A DNA stretch of 64,000 bases from Monocercomonoides exilis (taxonomy: Eukaryota > Preaxostyla > Oxymonadida > Polymastigidae), in contig LSRY02000029.1 in the NCBI GenBank assembly GCA_001643675.2, forward strand, positions 806,001 through 870,000, written 5' to 3'. A program made the position numbers and the translations under genes. Under the pieces are notes generated by a model. The model had not been told where the DNA came from and made no database searches. It saw only the letters and a program-made list of their open reading frames with translations. Shown one piece after another: positions 33,922 through 45,686 of the stretch (its first letter is position 1; each line of letters starts with the position of its first letter).

Positions 33922-36687
33922 ATGTTAATGTATTGGTTGTTTGGTATATTTTTGATAAAGAGTTTTGCTCTCAAACCCATTGATGTGAAAAAATCCACTT
34001 CAACTCCAATTGATGCGTATCCACTCATCAGATATTTAAACACAACATCATTCCGTGGCTCTCAAAGTAATGTAACAGTGAAACCTGGTATCCTTTATGA
34101 AGTTCAAACGCAGAATGAGTTGAATGAGGCATTGGAGACAAAGCTTCAAGAAATTAATAAGAAACTTCATTTTTCACTTTTGTTGAATGGAACTTTACTT
34201 TCAAGAATAAATCTTGAAAAAATTTCAAATCATCCTCAAGTTGCTTCTGTTGTTGTAGCAGATGATTTGTCTTACTATTTGACTGATCAAAATCTTCCAC
34301 CTGCTTACACTCCTGATTGTAAAGGTTTATTGCCTGGAGATTCTCATTTTGCTGAAGGACATGATTGGAATGCAAATGGAGATTGCCTCTTTTCTGTCTC
34401 TTTTCCAATGCCTGTTTTATATGTTATGAAAGGTGTCAATGAGCCACTATTTCGAGCTGCAAAGCACAATAAAGCCATGAAGTATTCAAAGAATAAACCT
34501 TTATTTCAGCTGCAATCAAATTTTCTGATGGAGGCCGAAGGAAATTCCATTCAGTGCCTTAACGAAGGTTTGATATCATTATTTATTTCTTTAATTTTTT
34601 TTAAAATAAAACTGCAACAAATCTCGAAATTTTTTACATTTATATCTTTTAACTGAAATTAGGTAAATGCACCCCATTAACAGGAAGAGCTTTATGGGGA
34701 AATATAGGACATGTAAATGTAATGTCAACACTTATATTTTCGTTTCTAATAAAGATTCTATTAATTTTTTCATATATTATTTCTTTTATGAATTTCTGAA
34801 ATAAAACGTTTTTTTTTAACTGACATACATTTTTCCACAGTCTACGCAAGAATATGTTTTGCTGACTTCTCCCTTTGACACCTTGTCGGAGTTTTATTCG
34901 TCTGCTCGCGGAGCTTCAAGCGAAGTGTCTTCTGTGGCGACGCTGATGGGCGCAGTGAGGGCGATTACAGACTGGATCAGGCACAACTCCAGTGGCTCAC
35001 ACGGAGCTGACGACGAGGCTGTTATCACTCCACCGTTCGACAAGACGGTCCTTATTGGGCTGTTTCCGGGGACAAACTGGGGAAACTTTGGAGCAAAGCG
35101 GTTTGCATGCAACATCAAGCGAGAGCACGAAAACACTGCAACTTCTTCAATTTCTGCTAATTCTAATTCACATCGCATATTGTCTTCTTTTGCGTCAGTT
35201 TCGCTGGTGCAGGTGAATCAAACAGCACTCGTGCAAAAAAGAAGCCAGAAGCTTTTGCTGCGGTTTAGAAACAAACTGGCTTCTTTCTTCAACATTCCAC
35301 CAATTTCAACAGCACCTTCAAAAAGAGACTCTCAACTTCCTCAGACAATTCTGGCTGAAAAGAGCGACAAAAAGGCAGCTCGCTACCACAAAGCAGCAGG
35401 AAGCTTTGCAAACATCACGTTTTCGAAGATCAAAGCGATGATTTCGATTGGAGACATTTCGACTCCAGCGTCTGCCTCTCCGGTGAAGCTGGTGATCCAC
35501 AAGGAGCACAACATCGACGCCCACCGACAACTGCAGCAGCGAATGGTGAGTGCGGGGCAGAAGGCAAAAGCAGAAGGGGCTGTTTCAATAGACACCGAAA
35601 CGGGGCCTGCAGCTGGCGAGACGCCTGGGATTCCTCCTTCTCCTGCTGCAGCCTTCTGGGAGTACGACAACAACATCCCGACTGTTCATATTTGCACTCA
35701 CGGTGTGCTCTGAGTTATTATGAATGTTATCGTTGATATTGAATTTTTGATTGTTATTTCAAATAATTATGTTTGAATGTATTTTGATTGGTGATTTATT
35801 TACTGGTTCTCAATTAAATGATTTTCTTTTGTGATTATCTCTTTTTCTTTCTCTCTCTCTTATTTTCTGTCTATCTTGTCAGGATCGACATACAACAATC
35901 CAGTGCGCCACAGCCGGCTGGATACTGTCTACAATGCCACTGCCATCTGCGAGGCAGCGACAGTCACAGCGAAGACAGTTCTCTCTCTTGTGGGTGTGGC
36001 AGACGGAGACACGGAAGGAGGCAAAGTGAAGGCGAACTGCTCAGAAATAGAAGAAGTGATGGACTGCCTGATCAACAACGCTGCGTGCCCACTTGTCACA
36101 GAAAGGCTGCAGATCAGCGGAAACATTGTGAACTCGTTCTATTCACACGAGACGACAGTCACGCCGAATATCTTCTCCTCGTCTTTTGTACCCATTCAGT
36201 CGGCCCTTGTTGGCCGTATGCTCCAGAACATGACAGGAAGAGTGGACAATCAGTGCTCTTCTGCAAATGACTGCAAAACTGGATATGTTTGTTCATTTTG
36301 TTCAAAAAAAAAAATAATAATAATAATTTCAAAAAATATTATGATAATAAAATTTCTTCTCTAATTTTTCATTAGAGCTGCGAAAAGGGCACATGCATAT
36401 ATACGCCTCTTACATTCTTTTCATCGTATTCTCCATATTTGTGGTACAATGCAGACAATGGGTGGTACACAACCAATCATTGCAAGACTGATAATGCTCC
36501 TGTTAACAAAGACGATCCTATTTGGACAGAAAGTAACTGGAAAGGGATGTCTTTCAAACTTTCTTTGACTTCTCCAATTTATTTGGATGTTGCTTTTCTC
36601 GTTTGCGGATTGTTGTCGATTCCTCTTTCTCTTTTGTTATTCCTCTTTATTAAACATCGTTGGAATTCAATGATTTCAAAAAGTTAA
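33922..36687 (+). CDS. Nicastrin, gamma-secretase subunit (757 aa, 5 exons)
   Basis: Exons 33922-34567, 34663-34712, 34841-35702, 35883-36286, 36376-36687; all introns are GT..AG and phases agree. Intron 2 could instead start at 34719, adding two codons. Nicastrin is the large glycoprotein of the gamma-secretase intramembrane protease and gates substrate access to presenilin. Visible: signal peptide MLMYWLFGIFLIKS; GHDWNANGD and PMPVLYV; CTPLTGRALWG (about 218-228) like the Cys..L....VW segment; an aminopeptidase-like core with LLTSPFDTLS and VLIGLFPGTNWGNFGAKRF (about 302-320) aligning with the human FFQGETFDYIGS region; WTESNWKG (about 705), almost identical to the family signature WTESRWK; and a final transmembrane helix (about 722-746) with a short tail. 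The human Glu after QG is Thr here. Length is near the usual 700. Confidence 0.88.
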
Positions 36688-36887
36688 TTCATCCTATTAT
36701 TAGAATTTTGCTCATTATCACTTCAAGCACGTCATATTGTCAAGTTTTATTTTTATTTTCGATATATTTTTGTATATTTGCTTGTTTTATGAATAGGAAA
36801 ACATTTGTGTGAAGCGATCAAAAAGAAATAATTTATTTATCTGAAAATTCAATCACGTTTCCTGACAACAGAAAATTGTAATCGTTA

Positions 36888-37977
36888 ATGGCAACTGATA
36901 TTGTCAGCGATGATTTTCATCAAGAAAAATTAGACGGTTAATGTTCAGAGTTTTTTCAATTTTCATCATTTGGATTTTTGATTAGGAGATTTGGAGTTTT
37001 TTCTTTGTGAGGCCACTTCATTTCTTGACAAAATACGACCATCAGATCCAATGCTATTTTTCTCGCAATTGTATTGATAATTGTGTTATTTTTCAAAATC
37101 AATATTGAATATTATTAGTTTTTCTTCAATTCAGGAAGGAACGAATGTTATTGGACGTAAGTTTGCTTACATATCTTCAACTTCAAGTACACGAAAATCC
37201 TTTATTAAGCACTATATAAAATGCTTTTCAACCCTTCAAAATCATGGTATATTCTCTTTTTAACCGTTATTTATGCAAATAATATTGCATCATTTTTAAA
37301 AACAAATTAAAACAGTGCTTTCGTCATATGATATTTACCAACTTACAACTCTTCTTTGCGAGGACTTTCCAGAAGAAGATATTTATTTTTATGTTGAACA
37401 GTGTTGCACTCCTTATCATTTATCAAAGATTAATGAAAGTGATTCTTTGCCTGATCATGTTGTATTTTGTGAAACTTACCTCCGAGTTCTTCCTTTCTTG
37501 TTTGAGAATGCTCAGTGGATTCGTTCAATATTTGATTATCTTTTGAAGCAAACTACGTTGTCTGATGTTGCTGATACTGATGGATATGTTTACCCAGCTT
37601 CTTCATTTCCGTTTGAGACATATCATTCTGCAATTCACTCAATCTCTCTTCTCAGCGGCATCACTTTTCCACAATTTTGCAAAAATTTGCATTCTATTCT
37701 TGACGATGAGCAGCGTAGAGAAAATGAACAAGAACGTTCTCTTGCAACTGAAATGTGTTCTGATGGAGAGAAAAAATTCACATTTGAAAGTGAAGAAATG
37801 CTTCAAACTGGAAATTTTAAAAGAAAAAGCCTTTATTTATCATTTTATAAATTTGTTATTATTTGTCGCAATAATTCTGTTGAAACTTGAAATTTGTCTG
37901 AGGAAATTTTTTCAATGTTTGATTGTGAAACTGTTCCCTTTATATATTTATCAGAAATTTTAAACATTAAGAATTAA
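36888..37977 (+). CDS. TPGS1-like small protein (268 aa, 6 exons), tentative
   Basis: Exons 36888-36936, 36986-37070, 37135-37156 (22 nt), 37210-37246 (37 nt), 37316-37854, 37903-37977; phases join without a stop. The start MATDIVSDDFHQEKLDG is chosen because exon 1 splices in phase to a segment FLCEATSFLDKIRPSDPMLFF. That segment has the Dpy-30/RIIa-like pattern (RP.DP..FF) also seen near the N-terminus of tubulin polyglutamylase complex subunit 1. The later SYDIYQLTTLLCEDF..EDI and PDHVVFCETYLRVLPFLFE also resemble TPGS1, and the length is close to its about 290 residues. TPGS1 scaffolds the TTLL1 polyglutamylase on axonemes and basal bodies. The last intron (48 nt, GAG acceptor) is the weakest call. 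Gene structure is fairly good; the family is tentative. Confidence 0.6.
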
Positions 37978-38119
37978 ATTTTTAACTTTGCATTGAGGCT
38001 GCATTGCAATTTGTAAGCCTATTCACTTTCAATTTGTATCTCCTGTTGAATTATAATATATTTATTTTTGCTGCATTTTCTGAAATTTGTGAATAAAAGA
38101 TTTTTTGCTTTTGCACCGT

Positions 38120-41100
38120 ATGGCAAGCACTGAACATGAAAACAACAAAAATTGTATTGATTTTTTGTTATTAATATAAAGCGAGGAATTATTACTTTCA
38201 CATTTAATTATTTGCTGATATTTCTTTGTGATTTATGAATTTTTATTTATTGATTTAGTTGGTTCTGATGAAGTATACAGCCAGATTCTTCCGATTGCAA
38301 ATGAAACAACAGCTCTGGAGCAGTTGGAAGTTGAACATGAAATAAGTCAAAGGCTCGAGAAGGACAATCAGATGTTGAAAGAAGAAGTACGCTCTCTTCG
38401 AGGAAAGCTTTTCGAAGCAAGCTCAGCTCTGGCAGGAAAAATGAATGAAGTTTCTGACTTTAAGAATAAAGATGAGCAAGCAACATTGCATATTAAGCAA
38501 TTGACACAACAATTGTCGGAAGTGAATGAAAAACTGTTTCAGCAAAACAGTAGAGCAGATGCATTGAATAATGAAAATGTTCGACTTTCTCAACGCATTA
38601 TCAACCTTGAACTCTTAATACAAAATCAATATAAAGAAAAGGAAGAACTCTTATCGCAAATGGCGCAGCGAATGATAAATAGTGAAGGAACATACTTAAA
38701 AGCAGATCAACAGATAAAGCAATTGACAAATACAATTGAAACAAAAGACCAAGAAGCAGCAATTCTCCGAAACGAAATCAAAAGACTTAACGAAAGAATA
38801 GCCACTCAAGAGAAAGAGCGATTGAACAACTGTTTTCCTTTGAAAGAAAGAACGAGTAATGAATTGATTAGTGACAACTCTAGTGACTTGTTTTCGAGTG
38901 CATCTCTAACTCAAACAGTGAAAACTCTTAAAGAAAATATAGAAGTGATAGATGAAGCTATGAAAGAAGTTCATAAAATCATATTGGACTTGAACAGCAA
39001 CGATTATAACTCAATGATTACTTCGCACGAATTAGAAGTTCAGAAAGAAGGCGACGGGGAAAATAGAGATGAAAATGTTGTTAACAGATGTCTGTATTAT
39101 ACTACAAATATCGAACAGATTGTGGAATCAACGAAAAAACGACTTGCAGAAATGAAAAGCGTTTCTGAAGAAAATTCTGAAATAAAACTGAATTTTGAGA
39201 AATTGAAGCAGAAAAATTCTGAATATGCATCAAAAGAACAACAATTCATCGATGAACTAAATCTGACAGCGCAAAAAAACACCATTTATGAAAAAGAATT
39301 AAAAGAAAAGGAAAGACTTTGCGCTCAACTTATTCTGAATAATGAAGAATTAGAAGCTAAATTGAATGAACAGAAATTTACCGAAAGCGTAAAAGAAGAT
39401 GAAAAAATTCCTGAGAAATTTTTAAATGAACAAAACGTTGATGTTGACTTTGAAAGAGTTGATGTTCAAATGCAGACAGAATCCACAGCAGAATTACCAT
39501 ATGATGATATTAAAATGCGCAATGAAGATTTAATGAAAAATGAAGATTTGAGCTCACAAGTGATGAATTTGACACTTGAACTCACATCTGTTAGAGAACT
39601 TGCTGAAATGTGCACATCAGCTCTTGTTGAAGCAGAGGCTACAGTAACTGAAGTTACAGAAGCAAGGGAGAAACTGCTTTCAGAAAACAGCGTGCTTGAG
39701 CGGAAATTAGAAAGAATGGAAAAAGAAATGCTTGGGCAAAGCAAAAGAAAGGCAAGTAAAGACGATGATTCATCAACTGAAATTCTCCAAAAGAATCTTG
39801 AAATGAATGAGAGACAGCTGCAAGAATGGAAAGATGAAGCGCTTGAAATGAGAGAAACGGTAATTAGCAAAGAGAAAGAAAGAAGAAAAATGGAAGAAGA
39901 ACTCATAGCAACATCGACCTCTCTTCAAGAAACACAAAAAGTTGTTTCGGGACTGAAAGAACGTATTTTCATTAGCGAAGAAGCATCTGAACAGCTGTTC
40001 AATATTCTTTCACATTCAATCGAGCACTTTTTAAGTTTTGGAGAAGAAAATGATCTCAATTGGACAGATTCATTAAAAGAGATAAAAGAATTGTATTTTG
40101 GCAGCCGATCACTACTTCGAAAGACAAAGACGGTTGAAAAACAGAATGAATTTGAAGAGGTTTCTGATCAACTTCACCGATTATCAGAATTTGAAAAACA
40201 GTCAACAATTTTCCCCGAAACTTCAGGCATTGCTATTTCTTCTGAGCAGTTAAAAGATAATTATCTCAGCAACGTTGCGAGATTAATCTCAAATCTCCTT
40301 CCAAAGATAGAATCGACTATTTCTCAAATACTTCAAAGCCATCAGCAAGAAAGAGAAAAGTGGAATTCTGATATTGAAGAGATTAATGCTAAAAATAGGG
40401 CAAATAATGAGAAGAATGCAGAAATAATAGAAAATGAAAAGCGAATGTTGATTGCCCGCTTGAAAGAATTGGAGGAAGTTTCAGCACAAATTCATAGACA
40501 GAACAAAGAACTTGAAGAGGAGCTGGAAAAGAGCAAAACGCAGCAGGACAAAGCATTGGCAGAATTGCACATGATTCAAATGAAGGAAGCTCAGCTGAAT
40601 AAACAATTGAGTCAGAGAACGACAGAATGCAACGAACTTCGAGAATTATCTCTTCGAACAGAACAAGAACTGAAGCAGAAGGACTCTTCGCTCGAAGTGA
40701 TGAAAACGATGAATGAAAGCCTTCAGAAGGAAAGAGACAGAATTGTAGAAGAAAGAAAGATTGAAAAAGAGAACAACAAGAAATCCAATGAAGAAAAGCG
40801 CCGAATAAGCGAGATAACGGAGCAAGTGAAAAAGGAGTGCTACCAAGCTGGATTCGACGATGGGATGAAAGAAGCAGCTCAGACGAGTGCAGCAGCCGTA
40901 GAAATGCTATTAAAAGAAGAGGCATCGAAGAAAGAGGTTGAGTTGAACGAAAGGATGGAACAGCTGAAGGCACAAATGGAACAAGAAATTCAGAAGAAAG
41001 AGGAATTAATGAAGGAAATGAAAGAAAACAAAACTAATGAAGAGCTGAATAATAATGCAATGATTGAAAACAAGAAACTTCAGGAAACAATTTCAGAACT

Positions 41101-44100
41101 TCAGCTTGAAATGAAAGGATTAATGGAAGAAAAATCCAATTTGACAAGGCAATTAGAAGATTTATCTATGGAACTTGAAAAAAACATTCAACAACAAACA
41201 AAAGAAAAAGAAAAAGTTGAAAATCTTTTCGAAAACCAGCTGAAACAAATGAAAGATGAAATTGATCGAGAGAAAGCAAAAAATGACAAAAGAGCACAAG
41301 AAATCGAGGAAGCAGCACAATTATTGCTTAAAGGGGTTGAAGAAGAAGAAAAGAAGCAACGAGAAAACGAGAATATCATCAAAGATGAGAAAGAAAAATT
41401 GCAACAAGAAAAAGAAAGATTGGGGAAAACGATCAGTGAAATGCAATTGTCGCTTGAAAAAACAGAAAACGAAAATAAGTATTTGAAAAAATTAATACAA
41501 AGGCTGCAAAATAGAAAGGAAAAAGTCAGAGCTGAGAACAGCATTGAAGAAGATGAAAACCAATTAGTTGCTGAGACAAATAAAGAAGATCTGTGTTCAG
41601 CGGATAAAATATTTGAAGCTAATGAAATCACAGATTCAGATGCATCCTCTCAACCATTTTCAGAAAGCGAGCAGTCACAAAAGCAAGATGATAATTGGCA
41701 AACAATACAACTATCATCATCATTGAGCAAATTAAATGAAAATAGTTTGGATTCAAATAAAGAAACGCATTTATCTTTGATGCAAACAGTAGAATCACTG
41801 CAAAAAGAAAGTTTATTACTTAAAGAACAGATCGAAAAGCTCAAAAAAGAAAAGGTAAATCAACAAGAAGTGATTGAACAGATGAAAGCAACTATCAACG
41901 AAAGCGAACGCAAGGAATTTGAGTCGATTGAAAAAGCAGCGCAGGCAGCTGCTGAAGCAGATGAGATCAAAAGGAGATTTGAAGAAATGCAACTCGAAAA
42001 TGTTGCAAAAAATGAAAATAAAACATTAATGGAACAAAAAAGCATTGAAAACGAGCAATTTATTTCTGCTTTGAATTTTGAGCTCGAACAAAAGTCAGCG
42101 AAAATTGATCAACTGACGGATGAGCTTAAAAGCAAAGAGCAGCAAATCAAAATGCTTAAAGACGAAGTTCGAAAAAGAGAAAAAGATCTTAAAGAGGCCA
42201 AACATGATCTGAATGAAGCTGAAAATGAAGTTGTTCGGCAAGTTCAAAAGTTTATGGAGGAGCAAAACGAATCTTTCACAAAACTGAGAGAAAAGCAAGA
42301 GGCCGATGACTTGAAAATTTGTGTGATGGAAGAAGAACTTCTGAAAAGAGAAGAGGAGTGGTTGAAAAAGGTGAAAGAACTTGAAATTGACAAAAAGAAA
42401 GAAGTTGAGCTATTGTGCAAAGTTGCTGGCATAAACAGCGAGGAATGGGAAAAAGAATATGCAAAAGAGTTAGATGATTCCGATATTAAAGATGCAAAAT
42501 TTGAAGTTTCAAGTGAAAGTATATCTGAATTTGGAGAAGAAGAAATCTCACATCAATCAACTAAAAAAACAAACAAAATACGTTCTATTATTAGAAACGG
42601 AAAAATGGAACAACTTAAACAGAACCAAAATAGCGAATTTGAGCAAACAGCAAACTTATTGGACACAGAAAGCTCATCTCAATTTCTCTCTTCTTTTTCT
42701 TCTCCTTCTGCATTATCTCTTGCTTCAACTTTTCCAACACCACTTCATTCAACGCTTTCCGCTTCATTAGCAAGTTCTAATTCACATCAATTAACTCCTT
42801 CATCATATCACCAGATAGAATTCTCCAATTCTTTGCTTTCCACTCCACCTGCACTTATTCACTCCCTTTCTTCGTTTTCATCGCGTTCACCTTCACCATC
42901 TCACCTTCAAACACAACTTGCAGCCGTTTCAGCAAATAGAAATCAGCTTGCTTCGGCACTATCCCAAGCCGAGGAACGTCTTCGAGATACAGAAAAAGAA
43001 AAAAATGAAATGAAAAAAGAATTAAAGCAACTTAAACAAAAACAAAATGACGATTCAAGCAGAGATAACAGCGCAAAACAAAAAATATCAGATACCTCTC
43101 GAATGGTTTCAAAGTTGAAGCCTCCGACACACTTCAGCAAAAAGATATTTGGAGAGGCAAATATGAAACAACCAAAAAAAGAAACTGATTCATATCAATC
43201 TCAAAAAGAAAGTATTTCAACAAAAGCAGTTCAAAATCATATTGAAGCTCCTGTAAATATTCATCATCAAGAAACATCTTCTCAAATTGGATCTTCTTAT
43301 TTGAATGCAGAAAAGTATGCAAAATGCGACAATGCTTCACAGCTCCAACCACTTCATCACTCCAAAGAATCTTCACGTTTATTATCTGCAACTTCTGAAA
43401 AAAGTGAATTGAAACGTCTACCAGAAGGCGTTATCAAATCCGCTGCAAAAGGGACAAGCAACAAATCTAAAAGGCAACAAGAAAAAAGTTCATCTAATCA
43501 TCCAACCGCATCGAATGAATCGCAAGAAACTGATACCAAAGAGAAAAGATTTTCATCAATTCCAAAACAAAAATCCACAGAAAATAATTTGAATTCTTCA
43601 AAAAAATGTTCTGAACCACTTGTAATGCATAAGAAAGAAGATGAGTCTGCAGTTGCATCAACATCAAATTTAACAAATTTGCTTTCAAGCAAGCAATTAT
43701 CAAGTGATTTGCATTCTTCAAAGCCGATTCAACAAAAATCACAATATTCACAACAGTCTCTAACAAGCAAAATACATCATTCTTCAACTTCTTCTGTTGC
43801 AAAGAAGCCAATTGTCAATGAAGATAAACCAATACCATCAAAAAACCAATCATATTCAAATAGACAACAAGACAAAAGTTCCTGCCAACCTCATCTCACT
43901 CAACCTAGTCCATCAACAGACTGTTTAGTTCAAATCTCTTCAGCCCACTCATCAAATGAATCAAAATATTCATTGCAAACTGCAATTTCATCGTCATCAT
44001 CAAAGAATACGTTGTCATCAACTCCATCTCCTCAACGTGCTTCTTCTTTGAGTGAAACGACTTCTGGACAAATTGAATCAAAAATTCTACCAACTCCTAT

Positions 44101-44179
44101 AAAGCGTTTGCATCCTGCATTCCAAAAGCAAATATTAACAAAACAACAAAAGAAAACTTATTCAAAAATTTCAAATTAA
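38120..44179 (+). CDS. Giant coiled-coil protein (1984 aa, 2 exons)
   Basis: Exon 1 is only 34 nt (38120-38153, MASTEHENNKN); a 105-nt GT..AG intron leads to exon 2 (38259-44179). The long frame has no ATG near its start, and this small exon is in phase, which decides the start. Residues about 30-1450 are almost continuous Glu/Lys/Gln-rich heptads with short breaks. About 1475-1565 is Ser/Pro-rich; about 1570-1610 is a short coil (RLRDTEKEKNEMKKEL); the rest is basic, Ser/Gln-rich and probably disordered. There is no motor, kinase or other catalytic domain. The architecture fits golgin-, centrosomal- or Tpr-like scaffolds, but composition alone cannot choose. It uses only CAA/CAG for Gln, which argues for the standard genetic code. 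AATAAA follows the stop at about 44227. Confidence 0.85.
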
Positions 44180-44344
44180 ATTCATTTTTAATTTCAATTT
44201 TTATGTTTAAAAAAATATTTTAATGGAATAAATTTTGAAATTGAACAACATCATATAAAGAACATAAAATAACAAATTTTATTCAAACATCATAAAAAAT
44301 ATTGAACTTATCTAGAAAATTGAAAGAAAAAAAGATAAAAAGAG
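44180..44344. other. Short AT-rich spacer
   Basis: 3' flank of the coiled-coil gene, with an AATAAA-type signal, up to the orphan 5S unit. Confidence 0.5.
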
Positions 44345-44530
44345 AGAATAAATGCGAAGAATGAGAGGAAAGAACAAGTGAAGAGAAAAGAAGAGAAGAG
44401 AAGGTGTGAATAGAAAAGAGAAGAGGTTCTTTGAATGAGAAATAGAAAAAAAAAAAGTCAAAAAATAAAGAAGGAGAGAGAAAATAATGAAAAAGATGGA
44501 AATAATGGAAAAGATGAAAAAGAAAAAAAG

Positions 44531-44650
44531 AAAAGCTACAGCACTGGGTTTTTCCAGGCGGTCACCCATCCAAGTACTAACCCAGCGTTGGCCGCTTAAC
44601 TTCGGAGGTCTGAAGGGATCCGGTGCGTATGACCAACTATGGCCGTAGCT
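44531..44650 (-). rRNA. 5S ribosomal RNA, orphan copy
   Basis: Reads on the minus strand and is identical to the five-A consensus of the array, including internal promoter elements, closing helix and T4 terminator. Identity of the gene within diverged flanks suggests it is either expressed or corrected by gene conversion. Confidence 0.96.
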
Positions 44651-44674
44651 CACACACACTTCCTCAAACTTCCC

Positions 44675-44681
44675 TTTTATA
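44675..44681 (-). promoter_or_regulatory. TATA-like box of orphan 5S gene
   Basis: TATAAAA on the minus strand at -31 to -25, the same distance as in the array, although the surrounding flank has diverged. Confidence 0.6.
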
Positions 44682-45035
44682 ATCTTCCCCCAACTATCCT
44701 TCTTTTTCTTTTCTTTCTTTCTTTCTCTTTCTCTCTCTTTTTCAATTTCTTTTCTCATCATCAAAATATCTTTCCCAATCATCTTCATCTTCATCTTTTT
44801 GTCTTTCTCTTTCTCTTTCTCTTTCTCTTCAACTTTAACTTTCTTCTTCTTTCTTTCACCCTTTCTTTTTCATTCCCTTTTTTTATTAACCACTACGCTC
44901 TTTCTCCTTTCTTTTCTTTTCTTCCTTCCCTTATTCCCCTATTCTCTCCCCCTCTCTCACTTTCAAATTTCATTCATTCACTCGCTCACTCAAGTATTCA
45001 TTTTATCAATTCAATCAATAATTCACCATTTTAAA

Positions 45036-45686
45036 ATTTATTTCATTGCAAACACACTTTCTCACTTACTTATTCACATTTATTTTTCAGATTTCTTTTA
45101 TCACATATTTCAGCATTAATGAAATAATTTTGAAATTGAAAAATTATTCCTATTGAATATTTGTTGTATTTTTAATTTAGACGAACACATTAACTTTTCT
45201 AGTTTTATTTTTTTTAAAATGAGATAAAAAGCGTATTTCGAATGTTTTTAGAAAAATAATTCGTTGTTAATAATGAAACACTTCGCACAAGAAATGAAAG
45301 ATCAAATAACTTTTTTGGAGTTGTGTTTTATGTTCAATAAAGAAATGTGTTGAAAATGTTTGGTGATATCGGCTTGATGGAATTTTTTGGAAACATTTTT
45401 CAATTAATGTGATAATTCAGAAATAATCATGTGGAAATATTGATGGAAGAGGTGAAAATAAAAGGAAAAAACTCATTTGGATTTGTTTATCTTTCCGCAT
45501 ATGTCTGTTCCTTTTCAAAAATTTATTTTTTATCTGTTTGTTGTTTGAAGAAACGTTTTGCTCATCTTTAAACAACGACGACTGTATTTAGAATCTTTTT
45601 TCAGTCACAGTTCATAATGGAAGAGTCAGCATGCAATTAAAAGGAAAAAAAATGTTTTTGACGCACCCACAATTATCTCATGGCGC
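45036..45686. other. AT-rich spacer
   Basis: Unique AT-rich DNA between the orphan 5S unit and the AAA+ candidate gene. I see no supported gene; the promoter or an extra 5' exon of the next gene could be here. Confidence 0.5.

Larger units (their letters stand above)
44345..45035 (-). repeat. Orphan inverted 5S rDNA unit (partial)
   Basis: A single unit in reverse orientation to the main array. It keeps the 5S gene, a shortened and diverged CT-rich 3' flank (about 44345-44530) and the GA-rich 5' flank (44651 to about 45035). It ends within the part matching the array's TTGATTGAATTGATAAAATG stretch. The flanks differ from the array by substitutions and indels, whereas the 5S gene does not. 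Confidence 0.9.

Noticed and set aside
37790-38258. Joining the TPGS1-like gene to the coiled-coil gene through one 469-nt intron
   Set aside because: Phase would allow it, but the intron would be far longer than its neighbours, and each gene has its own better end (TAA at 37975) and start (ATG at 38120).
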